Counted from the first letter of the stretch, positions 1 through 10,405 are shown. The stretch: DNA of 64,000 nt from Nemertoderma westbladi (GCA_032718475.1 JAUCBJ010006881.1:1-64000); one strand, 5' to 3'. Program-made: numbers and translations. The notes: generated by a model not told the origin, from the letters alone.

Positions 1-3000
1 TCTAAAGTTTGTGTTAAAGTCGATGTTTTGAAGCCGAGATTTATGACAAATTAAGCCATTATAAATAATCGGACTCCAACTCAGTATTGGTGACGACTTG
101 ATTGGTAGACCTTGATTTATAGATGTGAATTCGCGTGCGAAATATCGCAGTTGGTAATGGCGAATTAATTTAATTTCACACCTGTCAATCTCAGCCAATG
201 TAAGTCGACATGTAAAGTCACGTTTGCCTTTAACGTATTGTACAAAACGTACAATCCACGCTAATTTTCGGCAAGCGTTTGACCAAGAGTCTGTTAAGTT
301 TACAATACGGTCGACGTAAGTATTTGTGACGTCATCAGGTAAGTCAATGGAAATTTTGGAAGGTTTTGAATTACTAGAAGGGCCCACGGGTCCGCCGGTA
401 AGTATTCCCTTGTTGACTGTTGATCCGTCCGGGTCTACAAGTAATTTGTCCTTCTTCGTTTTCTTACCTTGATTGTCGGTACTTTGTAAGTCGATCGTTA
501 ATGGTGGTTTGAACTCTATGGGATCAGTGGGTTTCGGTAAACTAATTTTTCTGCCGATATTAATCCCAGGTTTCACCATAGGTTGCAAGTTCGGTATGTC
601 TCTTGAGCGCAAAGTAACACCTGTATTTACATTAGCGTAGGTACTACCCACATCTGTAATACATGAGGTTTCACCGTGCTTATGGTTGCTCAAGTGTGTC
701 AAAATTGGTAGTTTGTCAATACAAGGCCGCTCCAATAGGGAAACTGCGGCTTTACTGTTAGTCGATAAATTACTAATGTCCGGTAGAACATTTTGTGATG
801 TTTCTGACAAAATGTCTAGTCGACTGTCTAGTAATGTGTCTGGCGATACGTCTGGTAACGTATCTGGTTGTATGTCAATAGAAGGCCGCTCCAATAGGGA
901 AACTGCGGCTTTACTATTTGTCAATGTGTTACTAGTGTCTGGTAGAACATTTTGTGACATGTCTGGCAAAACGTCTGGTTGACCGTCTAGTAACGTGTCT
1001 GGTTGACCGTCTAGTAACGTGTCTGGTTGATCGTCTAGTAACGTGTCTGGTTGACCGTCTAGTAACGTGTCTGGTTGACCGTCTGGTAACGTGTCTGGTT
1101 GACCGTCTGGCGATATGTCTGGTGTAGAAAGGCTCGCAAGTCTTCCTCTTTTGACCTTTGAAGTTATATCTTTCCATTTCGCCTTCGGTTTTTTCTTGAG
1201 TTTTGCCGCCGTCGTCTTTTTCTTGAGTTTTGCCGCCGTCGTCCTTTTCTTTGTCTTCCCCTTTTTTGGTTTCTTGATTTCGGCGTCCTTCGGGATAGTG
1301 TTAGATTTGTTGTCGTATAACGGAGGCCAATCTTGTGTCGATTTCTGCAAGAATTGGGGTCCGTGTTGCCAAAATTCTTTGTTCTCCGGTTTACAGAATT
1401 CCTCAGGCATCATTCCTCGCGACGCAATATCAGCTGGGTTTTGTGGTCCGGGACAATGTCGCCAATCCCCTTTTATTGAACGGTCTAGAATTTCCGCGCG
1501 ACGGTTAGCAACGAATGTCTTGAATTCGAGTGTGTCGTTGTTTATGTAAAATAAAACCAACGTCGCGTCAGTCCAATAAAATATCTGTAAACTCGACTGT
1601 AGTTCTGTCTGTATGAGGTTCACGATGGTGGTTGACAGGGTTGCGGCTTGTAGCTCGGCTCGTGGTGTCGTCATATACTTAGTAGGCATGGTCTTAGCCT
1701 TAGAAGTAATGAGCGAAACATCGAACTCGTCTGAGTCTACTTGTCTGCGCAAGTACGCTGCCACACCAAAACCGTTGTCACTGGCGTCAGAAAAACAGTG
1801 TAGTTCCAAGTTGTCAGGAAATGTACTTTGTAATGGAAAGTAAACCCTGGGTATGGAATAATCCTCTAGCGAAGATAATTCCGCCTCCCAGGTCTTCCAT
1901 AAGTCCACTTGGTCTGATGAGATCGGCTCGTCCCATGTTAGTCCATCCTTCCATATACTACGCATATAAATGCGGGCTTGCAGTATCACTGGACTGATGA
2001 ATCCTAACGGATCGAACAATCGGCTCAACTTTGACAAGCATGATCTCTTTGTCAGTGTGTTCTCTTGACTGTCCAGTCTCACTTTCACTCGAAAGTTGTC
2101 TGTGTTTGGGTCCCAAAAGAGCCCTAACACCTTAGTCGTCGGTAGTGGTTCGAACTCTAGGTCTATGTCACCACCTCCACGCTCAGTCGTCCCGAATGAG
2201 TCTACTAATTCGGCACTGTTTGAGGCGAATTTGGTGAGGTTAAAACCTCCGCCCGCTAAGCAGTCCCGTAATTGATGTGCTACTGTTGTAGCACGTTCTA
2301 CTGTGTCGCAACTCTGTAAACCGTCGTCTACATAAAAGTCACGCTCCACCATCCTAATTATCTCTGGGTCATACAGGTGTTTCTGATCCCTAGCGGCCTG
2401 CTTTAGGGCGTACATCGTGCAATTTGGGCTGTCTCTGGCACCGAAAACGCGAACTTGCATTTGGTAAGTCGCCGGTGGTAGACTTAAGTCTCCTTCCGGG
2501 TACCAGAGGAACCGCAAACTGTCTCTGTCTCGCTCTAACGCTCTCACTTGGTGAAACATCGCTTCAACGTCACAAGTAAAAGCTACTTGACGCTGACGGA
2601 AGCGCATAATCACCCCCATTAGATAATTATTCATGTTTGGTCCATCCATCAACTCACTATTGAGGGACATTCCCTCAAACAGAGCCGCACAGTCGTTGAC
2701 TACGCGTACTTTGTCTGGTTTATCGGGGTGTCTCACATAGTGATGTGGCAAGTAATATGTTTGGTCAGTCACTATCTCCGGGTTCGTCATTCGGATAGCG
2801 TATCCTTTAGTCAAATACGTCTCCATCTGGGTGTTGTACTGCAGATGGGCTTTCTCGTCCTTTAATAGACGTTGCCGTATTGAGTGTAGACGTCTCAAGG
2901 CTAGTGGATAGTTGTTTATAAGTTTAGGACTTTGGCTACGCCATAACATCCCTACCTCATAATGTCCGTCTTTCGTCTGGTGGATAGTATCTTCCATGAT

Positions 3001-6000
3001 CTTCAGAGATTGTTTCTCCTGTTCCGACATACAAGGTTCGTAGCTACCAGGTTCAGCTGTATCTTGTTCTAACCACCTGATAGTCTTCTCCGTTAATTCT
3101 TTGTCCAAAGCGGCTTGTTCCAACTGATGATTTCTCAACGCGTCATCATCGATATCGACGGGCACTGTTGAGGTTATTGGGGTAGGTAGACTCGCAAGCC
3201 TATCATCTGTCATCGATGGAATCTCTAGCTGACTCGTCTTCTCCCCAAGTTCTAAACTCACCTGGTGGGTTAACTGCTCCTTGTGACTTATCATACTAGT
3301 TACACGTCTGTCATGTTTTGTCGACTGTAGTGTAGTATGGTTCGCGTCGTGTGAAAAGGAATGAATTGAATTTGTAGTTAATAAACTACATGTACTCTGT
3401 ACATCGTCTTCCTCGTCACTTACGTCTAGTGTGCGCACAGGCGCTCGAGTATACCACCCTATCGGCGTTCTGCAGGCGTATGCGTTTCCCACTACAACTG
3501 CCGATGGTCTGGTTTCCCACACCTGATGTAGGTTGAATTGGTCTGTCCCGATCAGCATTGCTACCGATCTATAATTGACAGGACATTCGGGTACACCAAG
3601 GTGTCTGAAATACTTACGGTCCTCCAGAGATTGTTCCGGCACTGGACCTAGTAGGTTACTAAAGTCCTTCGTAGCCGCAAAGGTTAGATCTTTAAAGGGC
3701 AACAAAGACCTCTCCCTCTCGCTGTGCTGCGATTTTGGAAGAAGAGAGTCTAAGTCCAACTTAACTCGTGTCACTGGTATTGCACGCTGTCCGTGCATAC
3801 TACTTACTGTATAACTGACGTGCTTACCTTGTTTAAGATCCGTCACTACGTCAGCTATCTTTTCATCCACGTAGCTATGAGATGAGGCTGAATCTAGAAT
3901 CGCGTAGATCCTCTTACTCCCCTTTGTGCCAGTGATCTTAATCGGGATTACACTGAATCCCTTCAGTTGGTCAGTGGTCAGAAGCGCGATCGACGGTTGT
4001 TCGTCTCCATTGGAATATTCGTCGTCTTCTGATTCTTCGTCCGACGATCCGGATTGTTCTGAGAAGCAATCCTCAATATGGGTCACGAAGGTTGGAGTCG
4101 TTTTCGATTCTCGTTTTCGGTAAGCCGCATCACATCTCGCTGCTGCTTCCGGGTGTTCCCTGGCGAAGCGTTTCGTCGGCGTGTGGCTGTCTGTGTGGAG
4201 CAGACCGTCGTGGTTGCGTCCACAGGATGGACAAGTGTCGGTATTTGGGCAATCTTTACGGACGTGTCCGTGTCGCGTACACCGCCAACAAGAGTCCAAT
4301 GGCCGTATTTGCAGCCGTCGTTCTTCCGAGTTCAACTCGCGAAATTGTCGACAACCTCGTAACTTGTGACCGATATACCGCTTGCCTAGATGCTCGCAGT
4401 ATTGGCAGCCGCTGAAGTCGGTACCGAGTTGTTGTCTCGTCTGTTTTGTCCCAATGGGCGCAGATACCCTACTACCGTCCGAGAATTGTCGTGATTCCGT
4501 CGGTGTGGTGTAAGTGGCCGTCTTAGTGGATGTTGTCTGGGGTTTTTGTCGGTTGGAGGATGGCAATGTGATCCCTTCTGCCACGATGTGCTGGTCGGTG
4601 TAGTTAGATCGAGTTTCTACTACCGCCTCCCTGGATATTAAAAGGTACACATCTTCTAATTTTAAGAATCCTCCCCGCTCTTCTCGCTGGTATTCGACCT
4701 TCCTCCACTCCCGACGAAGTCGATGGTGGAGTCGTCCTATGATCTTTAATAGGACTGTAGGGGTATTCCCGTAATCAAGTTGTCCAATGGATCTTAAGGT
4801 AGTGATAGCGTTCTTGATCTCGTCAGCTAGTTTTAGTAAGTCGACGGGTTTAGTGATAGCCCCTCCCTTACAGAGTTCCTCTATTACTGACCTGGCCATG
4901 CTCACTGTACCTCCGTATATCGAAGTTAAACGATCGTACGCTAGTTCGAAAGCGTCCGGTACACCGACGAAAGTCTCCGCCAAACGTTTAGGTTCTCCTG
5001 ACAACGTTTGGAGCAGGTAATTGAACTTCTCCCGTGATGTAAAGGCGCACACGGCGATCTGGGATTCGATATAGTCTACGAAAGTATGCCAGTGTTTTGA
5101 GCTACCGGAAAACTTCGGTGGTTGTTGTACCGGCAATCCCTGTCTGGCTGCGAATTTCGCTATCTCCTCGGCAACGTTCAGAGTTTCGCGTCCTTGGTTG
5201 GTAACCTTGTTGATATCCCTTCTTGGCGCTTTTCCCTGATACGATGTGGGGTTTGAAGGTACCGGTCTTTGTGGTTCCTTCGGGTGTCTATTGTGTTCGA
5301 ATTCGGAATTTCTCGAACTGTCGGTGTAACCTTCCTCCAGACGTTCCTCGATCTGAGCCAACTTGTTAACAACTGGTCGCAGGATGTCGGCGAACTGTTG
5401 TGTACTAATTGCGTCCGTTGGTTGTAACGCCTTCTGTGTTGGTGTATTCTGTGGAGAATTGTCTGCAAAGGAGTTATCTGAACGCTCGCGTTTGTATTCA
5501 TCGGCCGCCCCTGTTCTAAATACCTCGCGTTTCGGGTAATCCGATTCGCTCGAAGTACTACTATCATCTGGATATGGTGGTCGACGTGCTCGCGTCCGTT
5601 GCGTCGTTCGAATTCTAACGTTCCGTTTCGGAACATCGTCCACTGATCTCCGTTGTTCGGTAGGCTCACAAGTCTTCCTCGAAGTCGTAGATTGCGATGT
5701 AAATTGGTTGAACGGTCGCGTATCCACTGTTCTCCGTTGTTCGGTAGGCTCACAAGTCTTCCTCGAAGTCGTAGATTGCGATGTAAACTGGACCGGTAGT
5801 CGAGTAACGGCGTTTGAATCCAAAGGCCTTGTTGGCCTAAACGTCATTGGGTAAGCGTAGTGTGTAGCAGGTTTTGGCGTCAGAGGTGGACTCACCTGTT
5901 TAGTCGTCAGTAATACAGGTTCGACTAATAAACTACTACGATCTGTAATCGGTGGGTTACTTACCTTGACTTTCGGAATAGGCGACGACGTTGCTCTTGG

Positions 6001-7002
6001 CGGTGTAAACTCGTCCGGAATAACAAACCTGTGTTCCGTCGCACCATGGATAGGAGAAATGTTACTACTATCCGCAATCGAAACAGGTTCCTTAGTCGTA
6101 ACCGGTGCAAACATATGAGTTACCTGTGGGAATCGTTGACACAAGTCCTTTACTAATCGTCGTTCCCGTCCGGGTGCTCCTATGCTTCCTTCCTTCTTCC
6201 GTTCCTGAATTTGGCGATGTCTTACCTCTATCTGGTCCAAGTCATGTCCGTCTCGAGATCTCATCGATCGATCGCGGGCTTGTAGATCCAGATCTTCCTT
6301 CGCGTTGGCTAATTCTCTCGCCTTCTTCCCGAGTTCGAAATGAAGTTTAACTTCTTTCTCACGTTGTTCCGTTTGTTGTTGTTGCGCCTCGAACTCTGCT
6401 TGTCGTATAGCTGACTGAGCCTTTATTTGCCGTTTTTTCATCTCGGCTCTCGCTTCTGATACTAACCTCTGTCGCTCTAACTCAGCCGCTGCTGCTGCCG
6501 TTTGTCGCTCTAACTCGGCTGCTGCCGTTCGTTGCGCTAACTCGGCCGCTGCCGCTTGTTGGGCGATGTCCAACTCCAACCTTTCCATCTCGGCCGCTTC
6601 CAACTCGGCTTGTTCTTGCAGATGAGAGATTCTTGCCACATTCGCAACACGTAGTTTTTCTTCTTCTACCGCCGCTTGTGCCATCAACAATTGAGCTTGT
6701 TCCTCCGCTTCCCGTTGTTGTCTAACCGCTTGTTGTTGCTGTCTGGAAATTTCTGACGTCACGATACTTATCTCACCAATTTCGCTGCGAATACTCACTA
6801 ACGATTGGTCCAGTATTCCCGGTGCCGATTCGATTCGTACGGGTGAAGTTTCCCTCGTATATTCCGGCACGGTTTCCAAATCGCCGACGTCTTCGCCGCA
6901 CATACGTAAGTGGTCCGTCAGATGTTTCAATTGTCCGTCCATCCAGTCGGTACAGTTCCTGTTCTTCCTCGGGCTGCAATAATTCGTCCGAAACTGACTC
7001 AC
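1..7002 (-). CDS. BEL/Pao Gag-Pol polyprotein, main frame (C-terminus off window)
   Basis: All landmarks fall in one frame with no stop found between about 7,002 and the window edge, more than 2,300 codons. In order: an acidic lead-in; a Glu/Gln/Ala-rich coiled coil (about 6,760-6,360); a Pro/Ser/Thr-rich linker with a 28-residue duplication; a DUF1759 capsid-like domain starting KFSGSSKHW near 5,116; three zinc fingers (CQYC near 4,400, CWRC...HVRKDC near 4,290, CPSCGRNH near 4,240); a protease with ILDSAS near 3,900 (DSA where many families have DSG/DTG); RT with YVDD at 2,340-2,326; RNase H with FSDAS near 1,800 and WTDA near 1,575; the NPADIASRG motif near 1,440; and at the edge the start of the integrase zinc-binding region. 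The protein would be processed by its own protease to copy and integrate the element. The open frame suggests a young copy. Its start may be the ATG at 6,942 or a frame change from the upstream gag frame. Confidence 0.85.
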   Translation of the reverse strand, partial: MSQFRTNYCSPRKNRNCTDWMDGQLKHLTDHLRMCGEDVGDLETVPEYTRETSPVRIESAPGILDQSLVSIRSEIGEISIVTSEISRQQQQAVRQQREAEEQAQLLMAQAAVEEEKLRVANVARISHLQEQAELEAAEMERLELDIAQQAAAAELAQRTAAAELERQTAAAAAELERQRLVSEARAEMKKRQIKAQSAIRQAEFEAQQQQTEQREKEVKLHFELGKKARELANAKEDLDLQARDRSMRSRDGHDLDQIEVRHRQIQERKKEGSIGAPGRERRLVKDLCQRFPQVTHMFAPVTTKEPVSIADSSNISPIHGATEHRFVIPDEFTPPRATSSPIPKVKVSNPPITDRSSLLVEPVLLTTKQVSPPLTPKPATHYAYPMTFRPTRPLDSNAVTRLPVQFTSQSTTSRKTCEPTEQRRTVDTRPFNQFTSQSTTSRKTCEPTEQRRSVDDVPKRNVRIRTTQRTRARRPPYPDDSSTSSESDYPKREVFRTGAADEYKRERSDNSFADNSPQNTPTQKALQPTDAISTQQFADILRPVVNKLAQIEERLEEGYTDSSRNSEFEHNRHPKEPQRPVPSNPTSYQGKAPRRDINKVTNQGRETLNVAEEIAKFAARQGLPVQQPPKFSGSSKHWHTFVDYIESQIAVCAFTSREKFNYLLQTLSGEPKRLAETFVGVPDAFELAYDRLTSIYGGTVSMARSVIEELCKGGAITKPVDLLKLADEIKNAITTLRSIGQLDYGNTPTVLLKIIGRLHHRLRREWRKVEYQREERGGFLKLEDVYLLISREAVVETRSNYTDQHIVAEGITLPSSNRQKPQTTSTKTATYTTPTESRQFSDGSRVSAPIGTKQTRQQLGTDFSGCQYCEHLGKRYIGHKLRGCRQFRELNSEERRLQIRPLDSCWRCTRHGHVRKDCPNTDTCPSCGRNHDGLLHTDSHTPTKRFAREHPEAAARCDAAYRKRESKTTPTFVTHIEDCFSEQSGSSDEESEDDEYSNGDEQPSIALLTTDQLKGFSVIPIKITGTKGSKRIYAILDSASSHSYVDEKIADVVTDLKQGKHVSYTVSSMHGQRAIPVTRVKLDLDSLLPKSQHSERERSLLPFKDLTFAATKDFSNLLGPVPEQSLEDRKYFRHLGVPECPVNYRSVAMLIGTDQFNLHQVWETRPSAVVVGNAYACRTPIGWYTRAPVRTLDVSDEEDDVQSTCSLLTTNSIHSFSHDANHTTLQSTKHDRRVTSMISHKEQLTHQVSLELGEKTSQLEIPSMTDDRLASLPTPITSTVPVDIDDDALRNHQLEQAALDKELTEKTIRWLEQDTAEPGSYEPCMSEQEKQSLKIMEDTIHQTKDGHYEVGMLWRSQSPKLINNYPLALRRLHSIRQRLLKDEKAHLQYNTQMETYLTKGYAIRMTNPEIVTDQTYYLPHHYVRHPDKPDKVRVVNDCAALFEGMSLNSELMDGPNMNNYLMGVIMRFRQRQVAFTCDVEAMFHQVRALERDRDSLRFLWYPEGDLSLPPATYQMQVRVFGARDSPNCTMYALKQAARDQKHLYDPEIIRMVERDFYVDDGLQSCDTVERATTVAHQLRDCLAGGGFNLTKFASNSAELVDSFGTTERGGGDIDLEFEPLPTTKVLGLFWDPNTDNFRVKVRLDSQENTLTKRSCLSKLSRLFDPLGFISPVILQARIYMRSIWKDGLTWDEPISSDQVDLWKTWEAELSSLEDYSIPRVYFPLQSTFPDNLELHCFSDASDNGFGVAAYLRRQVDSDEFDVSLITSKAKTMPTKYMTTPRAELQAATLSTTIVNLIQTELQSSLQIFYWTDATLVLFYINNDTLEFKTFVANRRAEILDRSIKGDWRHCPGPQNPADIASRGMMPEEFCKPENKEFWQHGPQFLQKSTQDWPPLYDNKSNTIPKDAEIKKPKKGKTKKRTTAAKLKKKTTAAKLKKKPKAKWKDITSKVKRGRLASLSTPDISPDGQPDTLPDGQPDTLLDGQPDTLLDDQPDTLLDGQPDTLLDGQPDVLPDMSQNVLPDTSNTLTNSKAAVSLLERPSIDIQPDTLPDVSPDTLLDSRLDILSETSQNVLPDISNLSTNSKAAVSLLERPCIDKLPILTHLSNHKHGETSCITDVGSTYANVNTGVTLRSRDIPNLQPMVKPGINIGRKISLPKPTDPIEFKPPLTIDLQSTDNQGKKTKKDKLLVDPDGSTVNKGILTGGPVGPSSNSKPSKISIDLPDDVTNTYVDRIVNLTDSWSNACRKLAWIVRFVQYVKGKRDFTCRLTLAEIDRCEIKLIRHYQLRYFAREFTSINQGLPIKSSPILSWSPIIYNGLICHKSRLQNIDFNTNFR
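690..1125 (-). repeat. In-frame 24-bp minisatellite inside pol
   Basis: Between RNase H and integrase the pol frame holds six to seven copies of an 8-residue unit (consensus PDTLLDGQ, 24 bp) at about 965-1,110. Beside it is a longer duplicated block containing SKAAVSLLERP, seen twice about 165 bp apart (about 720-740 and 885-905). Unit length is a multiple of three, so the frame is preserved. Confidence 0.85.
5648..5791 (-). repeat. 84-bp tandem duplication in gag linker
   Basis: A 60-bp block starting at 5,648 recurs at 5,732 almost unchanged. The 84-bp period adds 28 residues, containing SRKTCEPTEQRR, without breaking the Gag-Pol frame. Confidence 0.85.
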
Positions 7003-7567
7003 CTAACAACTGGTCCGCTTGTTCCTGTTGTATCTGTCTAATCGTCGACTTAAACTGAATCAGTTTCTCTCTAGCGATCATTAGTTTCTCGAGGATTCTA
7101 AGCTGAGTGTCCATATCCTGTCTCTGTCTAGCTAGATCTTGCAGACCAATTAGGTTATCTACGGACTTATATACTTTACTCTGTACTCTCACCTGGAGGG
7201 TGTAGAACTCGAATCGAGACATCGGAGCGGTCAACCCGTCTAATATGCGTTGGCCTTCTCCAATACTCCTGGTTATATGCGCCATGTAACCTCCGACGCT
7301 TCTAACCACACTTTCTGTGCTTCCTGCTGAACTTACCATGTCCGTTTCCCTATATCTAGGTTGCGGAACAGTTAGAAAGTCCTCGGTCCTGCCGTCGCCT
7401 CGTACTACGGCATCCGGTACTCCCGTTGGATGTACTGGTGACGCACACGGTGTAGGTTCGGTAGGCTCGCGAGTCTTCCCCTGTTGTTCTTCCGCTGCTG
7501 ACTTATCCGCGTCACATGAGTCATAGTCGGTTTGTGTATTTTTCGTATAGTCTTGTTTGTCACTCAT
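6773..7567 (-). CDS. BEL/Pao gag N-terminal frame, 264 aa
   Basis: Starts with MSDKQDYTKN at 7,567, the first ATG after the leader. The product is hydrophilic, with a Glu/Asp/Pro-rich N-terminus and a helical middle (about residues 120-210, many Gln/Arg/Leu) of the kind found in retrotransposon Gag proteins. The last ~40 residues become Arg-rich and unlike Gag. At the same place the neighbouring frame becomes acidic and Gag-like, so the true product probably changes frame near 6,900, by a +1 step or a one-base indel. It overlaps the main Gag-Pol frame by about 230 bases. No known domain name applies. Confidence 0.7.
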   Translation of the reverse strand: MSDKQDYTKNTQTDYDSCDADKSAAEEQQGKTREPTEPTPCASPVHPTGVPDAVVRGDGRTEDFLTVPQPRYRETDMVSSAGSTESVVRSVGGYMAHITRSIGEGQRILDGLTAPMSRFEFYTLQVRVQSKVYKSVDNLIGLQDLARQRQDMDTQLRILEKLMIAREKLIQFKSTIRQIQQEQADQLLGESVSDELLQPEEEQELYRLDGRTIETSDGPLTYVRRRRRRFGNRAGIYEGNFTRTNRIGTGNTGPIVSEYSQRNW

Positions 7568-7647
7568 TTCGGTAGTTGTAAGTCAAGTAAAGTGAGTGTC
7601 AAAGTATCGAACTTACCGTATTTGTATAAAACGGTACTAATTACAGT

Positions 7648-7785
7648 CATATAAAATTAGCCTACCGGCCGATTTTATAGCAGATGGATAAAATTAGCCT
7701 AAACGGCCAATTTTACAGCAAATAAATGTCACGGAATAAGTATATAATAAAATTAGCCTAGCGGCCAATTTTATAACAAATAAAT
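7648..7785 (-). repeat. Three hairpin repeats in retrotransposon leader
   Basis: Three imperfect copies of a ~35-bp unit (starts about 7,650, 7,687 and 7,747) each contain AAAATTAGCC and, a few bases later, its near-complement GGCCAATTTT, so each can fold as a stem-loop. They lie just upstream of the gag start in the element's 5' leader. Confidence 0.7.
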
Positions 7786-9740
7786 CGGATAACGATATGC
7801 GTTATCAAAAGGTAAATTAAATACAATAATACGGACTAATTCAGCAATGAACAAAGAAATCATACGGAATGCATAAATACTTGAGACAGTGGAACCCACA
7901 ATAAATTTTAACTAATACGGTAATGCCTAACTTATTTATGCAACTTTTCGAACTCACCCACTCCAATAATTCTCCAGAAAAACAGATTCCCAGATACAAA
8001 CCGGACGTGAACCTTTCCGTTTTTAACGTTGCGGACGAAGCGCGATTTTCCCAACCAAAGTTGTTGAGTTATCTATCTCCCAAACTTGCTAAACACGGTC
8101 TTGCTCCCGTTACAGTCTAGAAATGAGTTCTGAATCCTGAAAAACAAAAGAGTTAGGTTTTACTTTACGAAAAATTTTGTACCGGTACAATATGGTATTT
8201 AAACCCTTTTTTAAACACCGGTATTCAATTCCAAAAATATTTTACACGCGGTTCAAATCAAATTTTATTTCAAAAAATTAGCACTCAGCTAATCAAATAT
8301 AAATTTTTTACCTCAAAATACAAAATTTTCAAATAACTTTAGTCCTACCGAACCGTAGTTCAGTAAAACATATTCCTACTAATTGAAGAGACAGCAACAA
8401 TACCTGCAATATCCTACTGTAAAGTTTGTGAATCAAATCATAAATCCGACCTTCTCACCAAAACAGTAAACTCCAAGTAAGCGAATATATTGCAGTATCG
8501 ATCTCTTATGACCGGTGAGGCAGAAAACAGTCTACGAGCAGACAAACTTCGAGAAAACAAAATCCCGCGCAGCGAATCCTAAAATCAGGCTGACTCGCTG
8601 ACGGACTAAGGGGCTCGTATACTTTGCCGCGGTGTGATTTATATGGTTTGGGCAAAGGGACGCTAGCTAGGTACAGAGGCAGAGATTTGGAGATGTCTAA
8701 CTAGCGAGCAAAGTGCAGTAAGGACGAAAGTTAATTTTATATATTTTGAGGTGTAAATAATTTCTAACGCGCGTGTGTTAATTCTGAACGGTCAAAAGCA
8801 GTTTTGCTCCTTCACATATATAATTAAATTACTGGGTACGGTGTGCATTTTACGAATATTCTAATTTTGTAACTTGTAGGTCCAATACTCACGAATGATA
8901 AGGTTCCTTCCCCTCTTGCGTATTTCCAGGACTCAAATTCAGGCATAAGGTTAATACTACGCCCAGAATTCGGCAATTTTAGGTACCAGGTCCCTGATAC
9001 TAAGAAGAGATGTGTTAGTTTACTACTGTAGGCGTACGGGTACTAATAGCTATCCTGGCTCCTATCTAGAATTTTAGTCACCCAGGTAGTCCGGGTAACT
9101 TCCTATTAGGGCGTTGGCGGGGACACGGTAGATGTTAGTATATCCCTGATAGCCTCAATTTATTTGCGCCTAGTACGTAAACTGCCCTACCGCCTGAACG
9201 GTACAATCCTAATTCAGGTGAAAACACAATAACCCTCCTAGCCTACAAGTTCTGATGTAATGGACACCGTTGTACGGCAAATAGTCACAGACGCACCTGT
9301 ACTTAGCAAGAGTTAAGCGTACAGTTTGCTGCACCCTAACCAATTTGTATGCCTTGTACCGGTGTGCCTACGTCCTATCTGCGTACTAGTATCTGCTCTC
9401 TCTCCCTCCCCCCGTAGGAATATGAAGGTCTACTGCGGTTTTTCCTGAATCAAGACAGTACAGTCCCTTTTTGATGTAATTTTAGGCTTACAGCGTGTCA
9501 CTACGTCTACCTTTTGATCTTTTGGTCTTACACTTAGGTAGCAAGGATCGAACGCTGTCTAACCTTTCAGGCGATGGGCGAATAACTCTAGATAGTATTG
9601 CGGGTTGTCTCTCGTCTACATTCCCCCGATGTTCCCGTTCATTGCTGCGGCCCGATCTCTAGCTGGCCATCCTGTCCCTTAAGTTTGTTCACCGTAGTGA
9701 ATCCATAGTAAAACAGATAGAAAAGCTGAGAGAATATTCT
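7786..9740. other. Retroelement leader/LTR body, no gene seen
   Basis: No convincing coding frame on either strand. A short plus-strand frame at 7,923-8,120 lies antisense to the retrotransposon leader and resembles nothing known. I looked for a tRNA 3'-end complement (primer site) next to a TG...CA border and found none I would defend. Probably U5/leader sequence of the BEL/Pao element. Confidence 0.4.
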
Positions 9741-9743
9741 GAC

Positions 9744-9884
9744 TTTATTACAGAAGATACAATTATAATACAATGTAATCTGAGAATAAACTAAGCACGA
9801 CAGAATATTGATAAGATAATCTGAGAAAGATTGAGATATAAGATATAGTGTTGATAACTAATGAACAAATCGCACCTTTATATA
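9744..9884 (-). promoter_or_regulatory. LTR-like TATA box and poly(A) signal
   Basis: On the minus strand TATATAAAGG (9,884-9,875) is followed about 130 bases later by AATAAA (9,749-9,744). This is the U3-R spacing expected in an LTR and it points toward the gag start. It probably drives and terminates the BEL/Pao transcript. It could also belong to an unrelated element. Confidence 0.4.
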
Positions 9885-10095
9885 ATAAATTTGTGCCGCA
9901 ATCAATCGAGAAAATTCTCGATTGTTCTATAGATTCTAACAAGGTTTTAAAGATAGCTATTGGTCCAGCTAATATATAACTTGCACGACATTGGTTACAA
10001 TCAAATAACTACAGCCTCATTGGTACAGACAAATGCAATTAATTTGTAGCGGTTAATTTAAATGAGTTGAAATTCTGCACAAAAAATAATTCGCA

Positions 10096-10168
10096 CTTAC
10101 TAGGATTCGAACTCAATACCTACTACACATATAATTTCCAACGCTCTACCGACTGAGCTACTGAACCA
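10096..10168 (-). repeat. tRNA-derived SINE head (degenerate tRNA)
   Basis: The minus strand has a perfect A box TAGCTCAGTCGG (10,160-10,149) and a B-box-like AGTTCGAATCC (10,113-10,103) at tRNA spacing. The acceptor and T stems do not pair well, so this is a pol III-promoted SINE or tRNA pseudogene, not a working tRNA. Confidence 0.6.
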
Positions 10169-10294
10169 CTTGACCGATAGATGTACAATAGATATTACAA
10201 ATACAAATGAGGATTCAAAGCAATCTTTTACAAAGTTAATCCGAATAAAATAAAATTTTGAAAATCCACGGCATTTAGGGAATATAATTCTATA

Positions 10295-10405
10295 AATAAA
10301 ATTACATGGGAAAAAAGTAGAACATTTTATTTTCAATTTCTCTCGACTCTTTATAATACCTCGAGAATAGTGAAAAAAATTATACTTTTTGTCCCCATGT
10401 AATAA
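10295..10405. repeat. Short foldback MITE, copy 1
   Basis: Ends are inverted: ATTACATGGGAAAAAAGTA on the left and the near-complement ending CCCCATGTAAT on the right. Diverged copies with the same ends lie near 19,800-19,950 and 26,270-26,415. Confidence 0.6.

Larger units (their letters stand above)
1..9890 (-). mobile_element. BEL/Pao LTR retrotransposon, 5' two thirds
   Basis: Seen on the minus strand, in order: an LTR-like promoter and poly(A) site (about 9,884-9,744), a leader with hairpin repeats, a gag start at 7,567, then one long frame with gag, zinc knuckles, protease, reverse transcriptase, RNase H and the beginning of the integrase running off the left edge. Domain order protease-RT-RNase H-integrase, together with the DUF1759/DUF1758-type gag-protease region, is the BEL/Pao arrangement. 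The right LTR border and primer binding site could not be fixed because the partner LTR is outside the window. The element lies left of the first SMC1 exon visible here, and so probably inside an SMC1 intron in antisense. Confidence 0.7.

Noticed and set aside
932-1177. 81-codon minus-strand frame of STRHVTRR repeats
   Set aside because: Out-of-frame reading of the 24-bp minisatellite in pol.
5178-5753. 191-codon minus-strand frame starting MSLPNNGEQW
   Set aside because: Different frame from Gag-Pol. It only reads the 84-bp duplication and linker in the wrong frame.
10100-10168. Functional tRNA gene
   Set aside because: Boxes A and B are good but acceptor and T stems do not pair, so it was called a SINE head.
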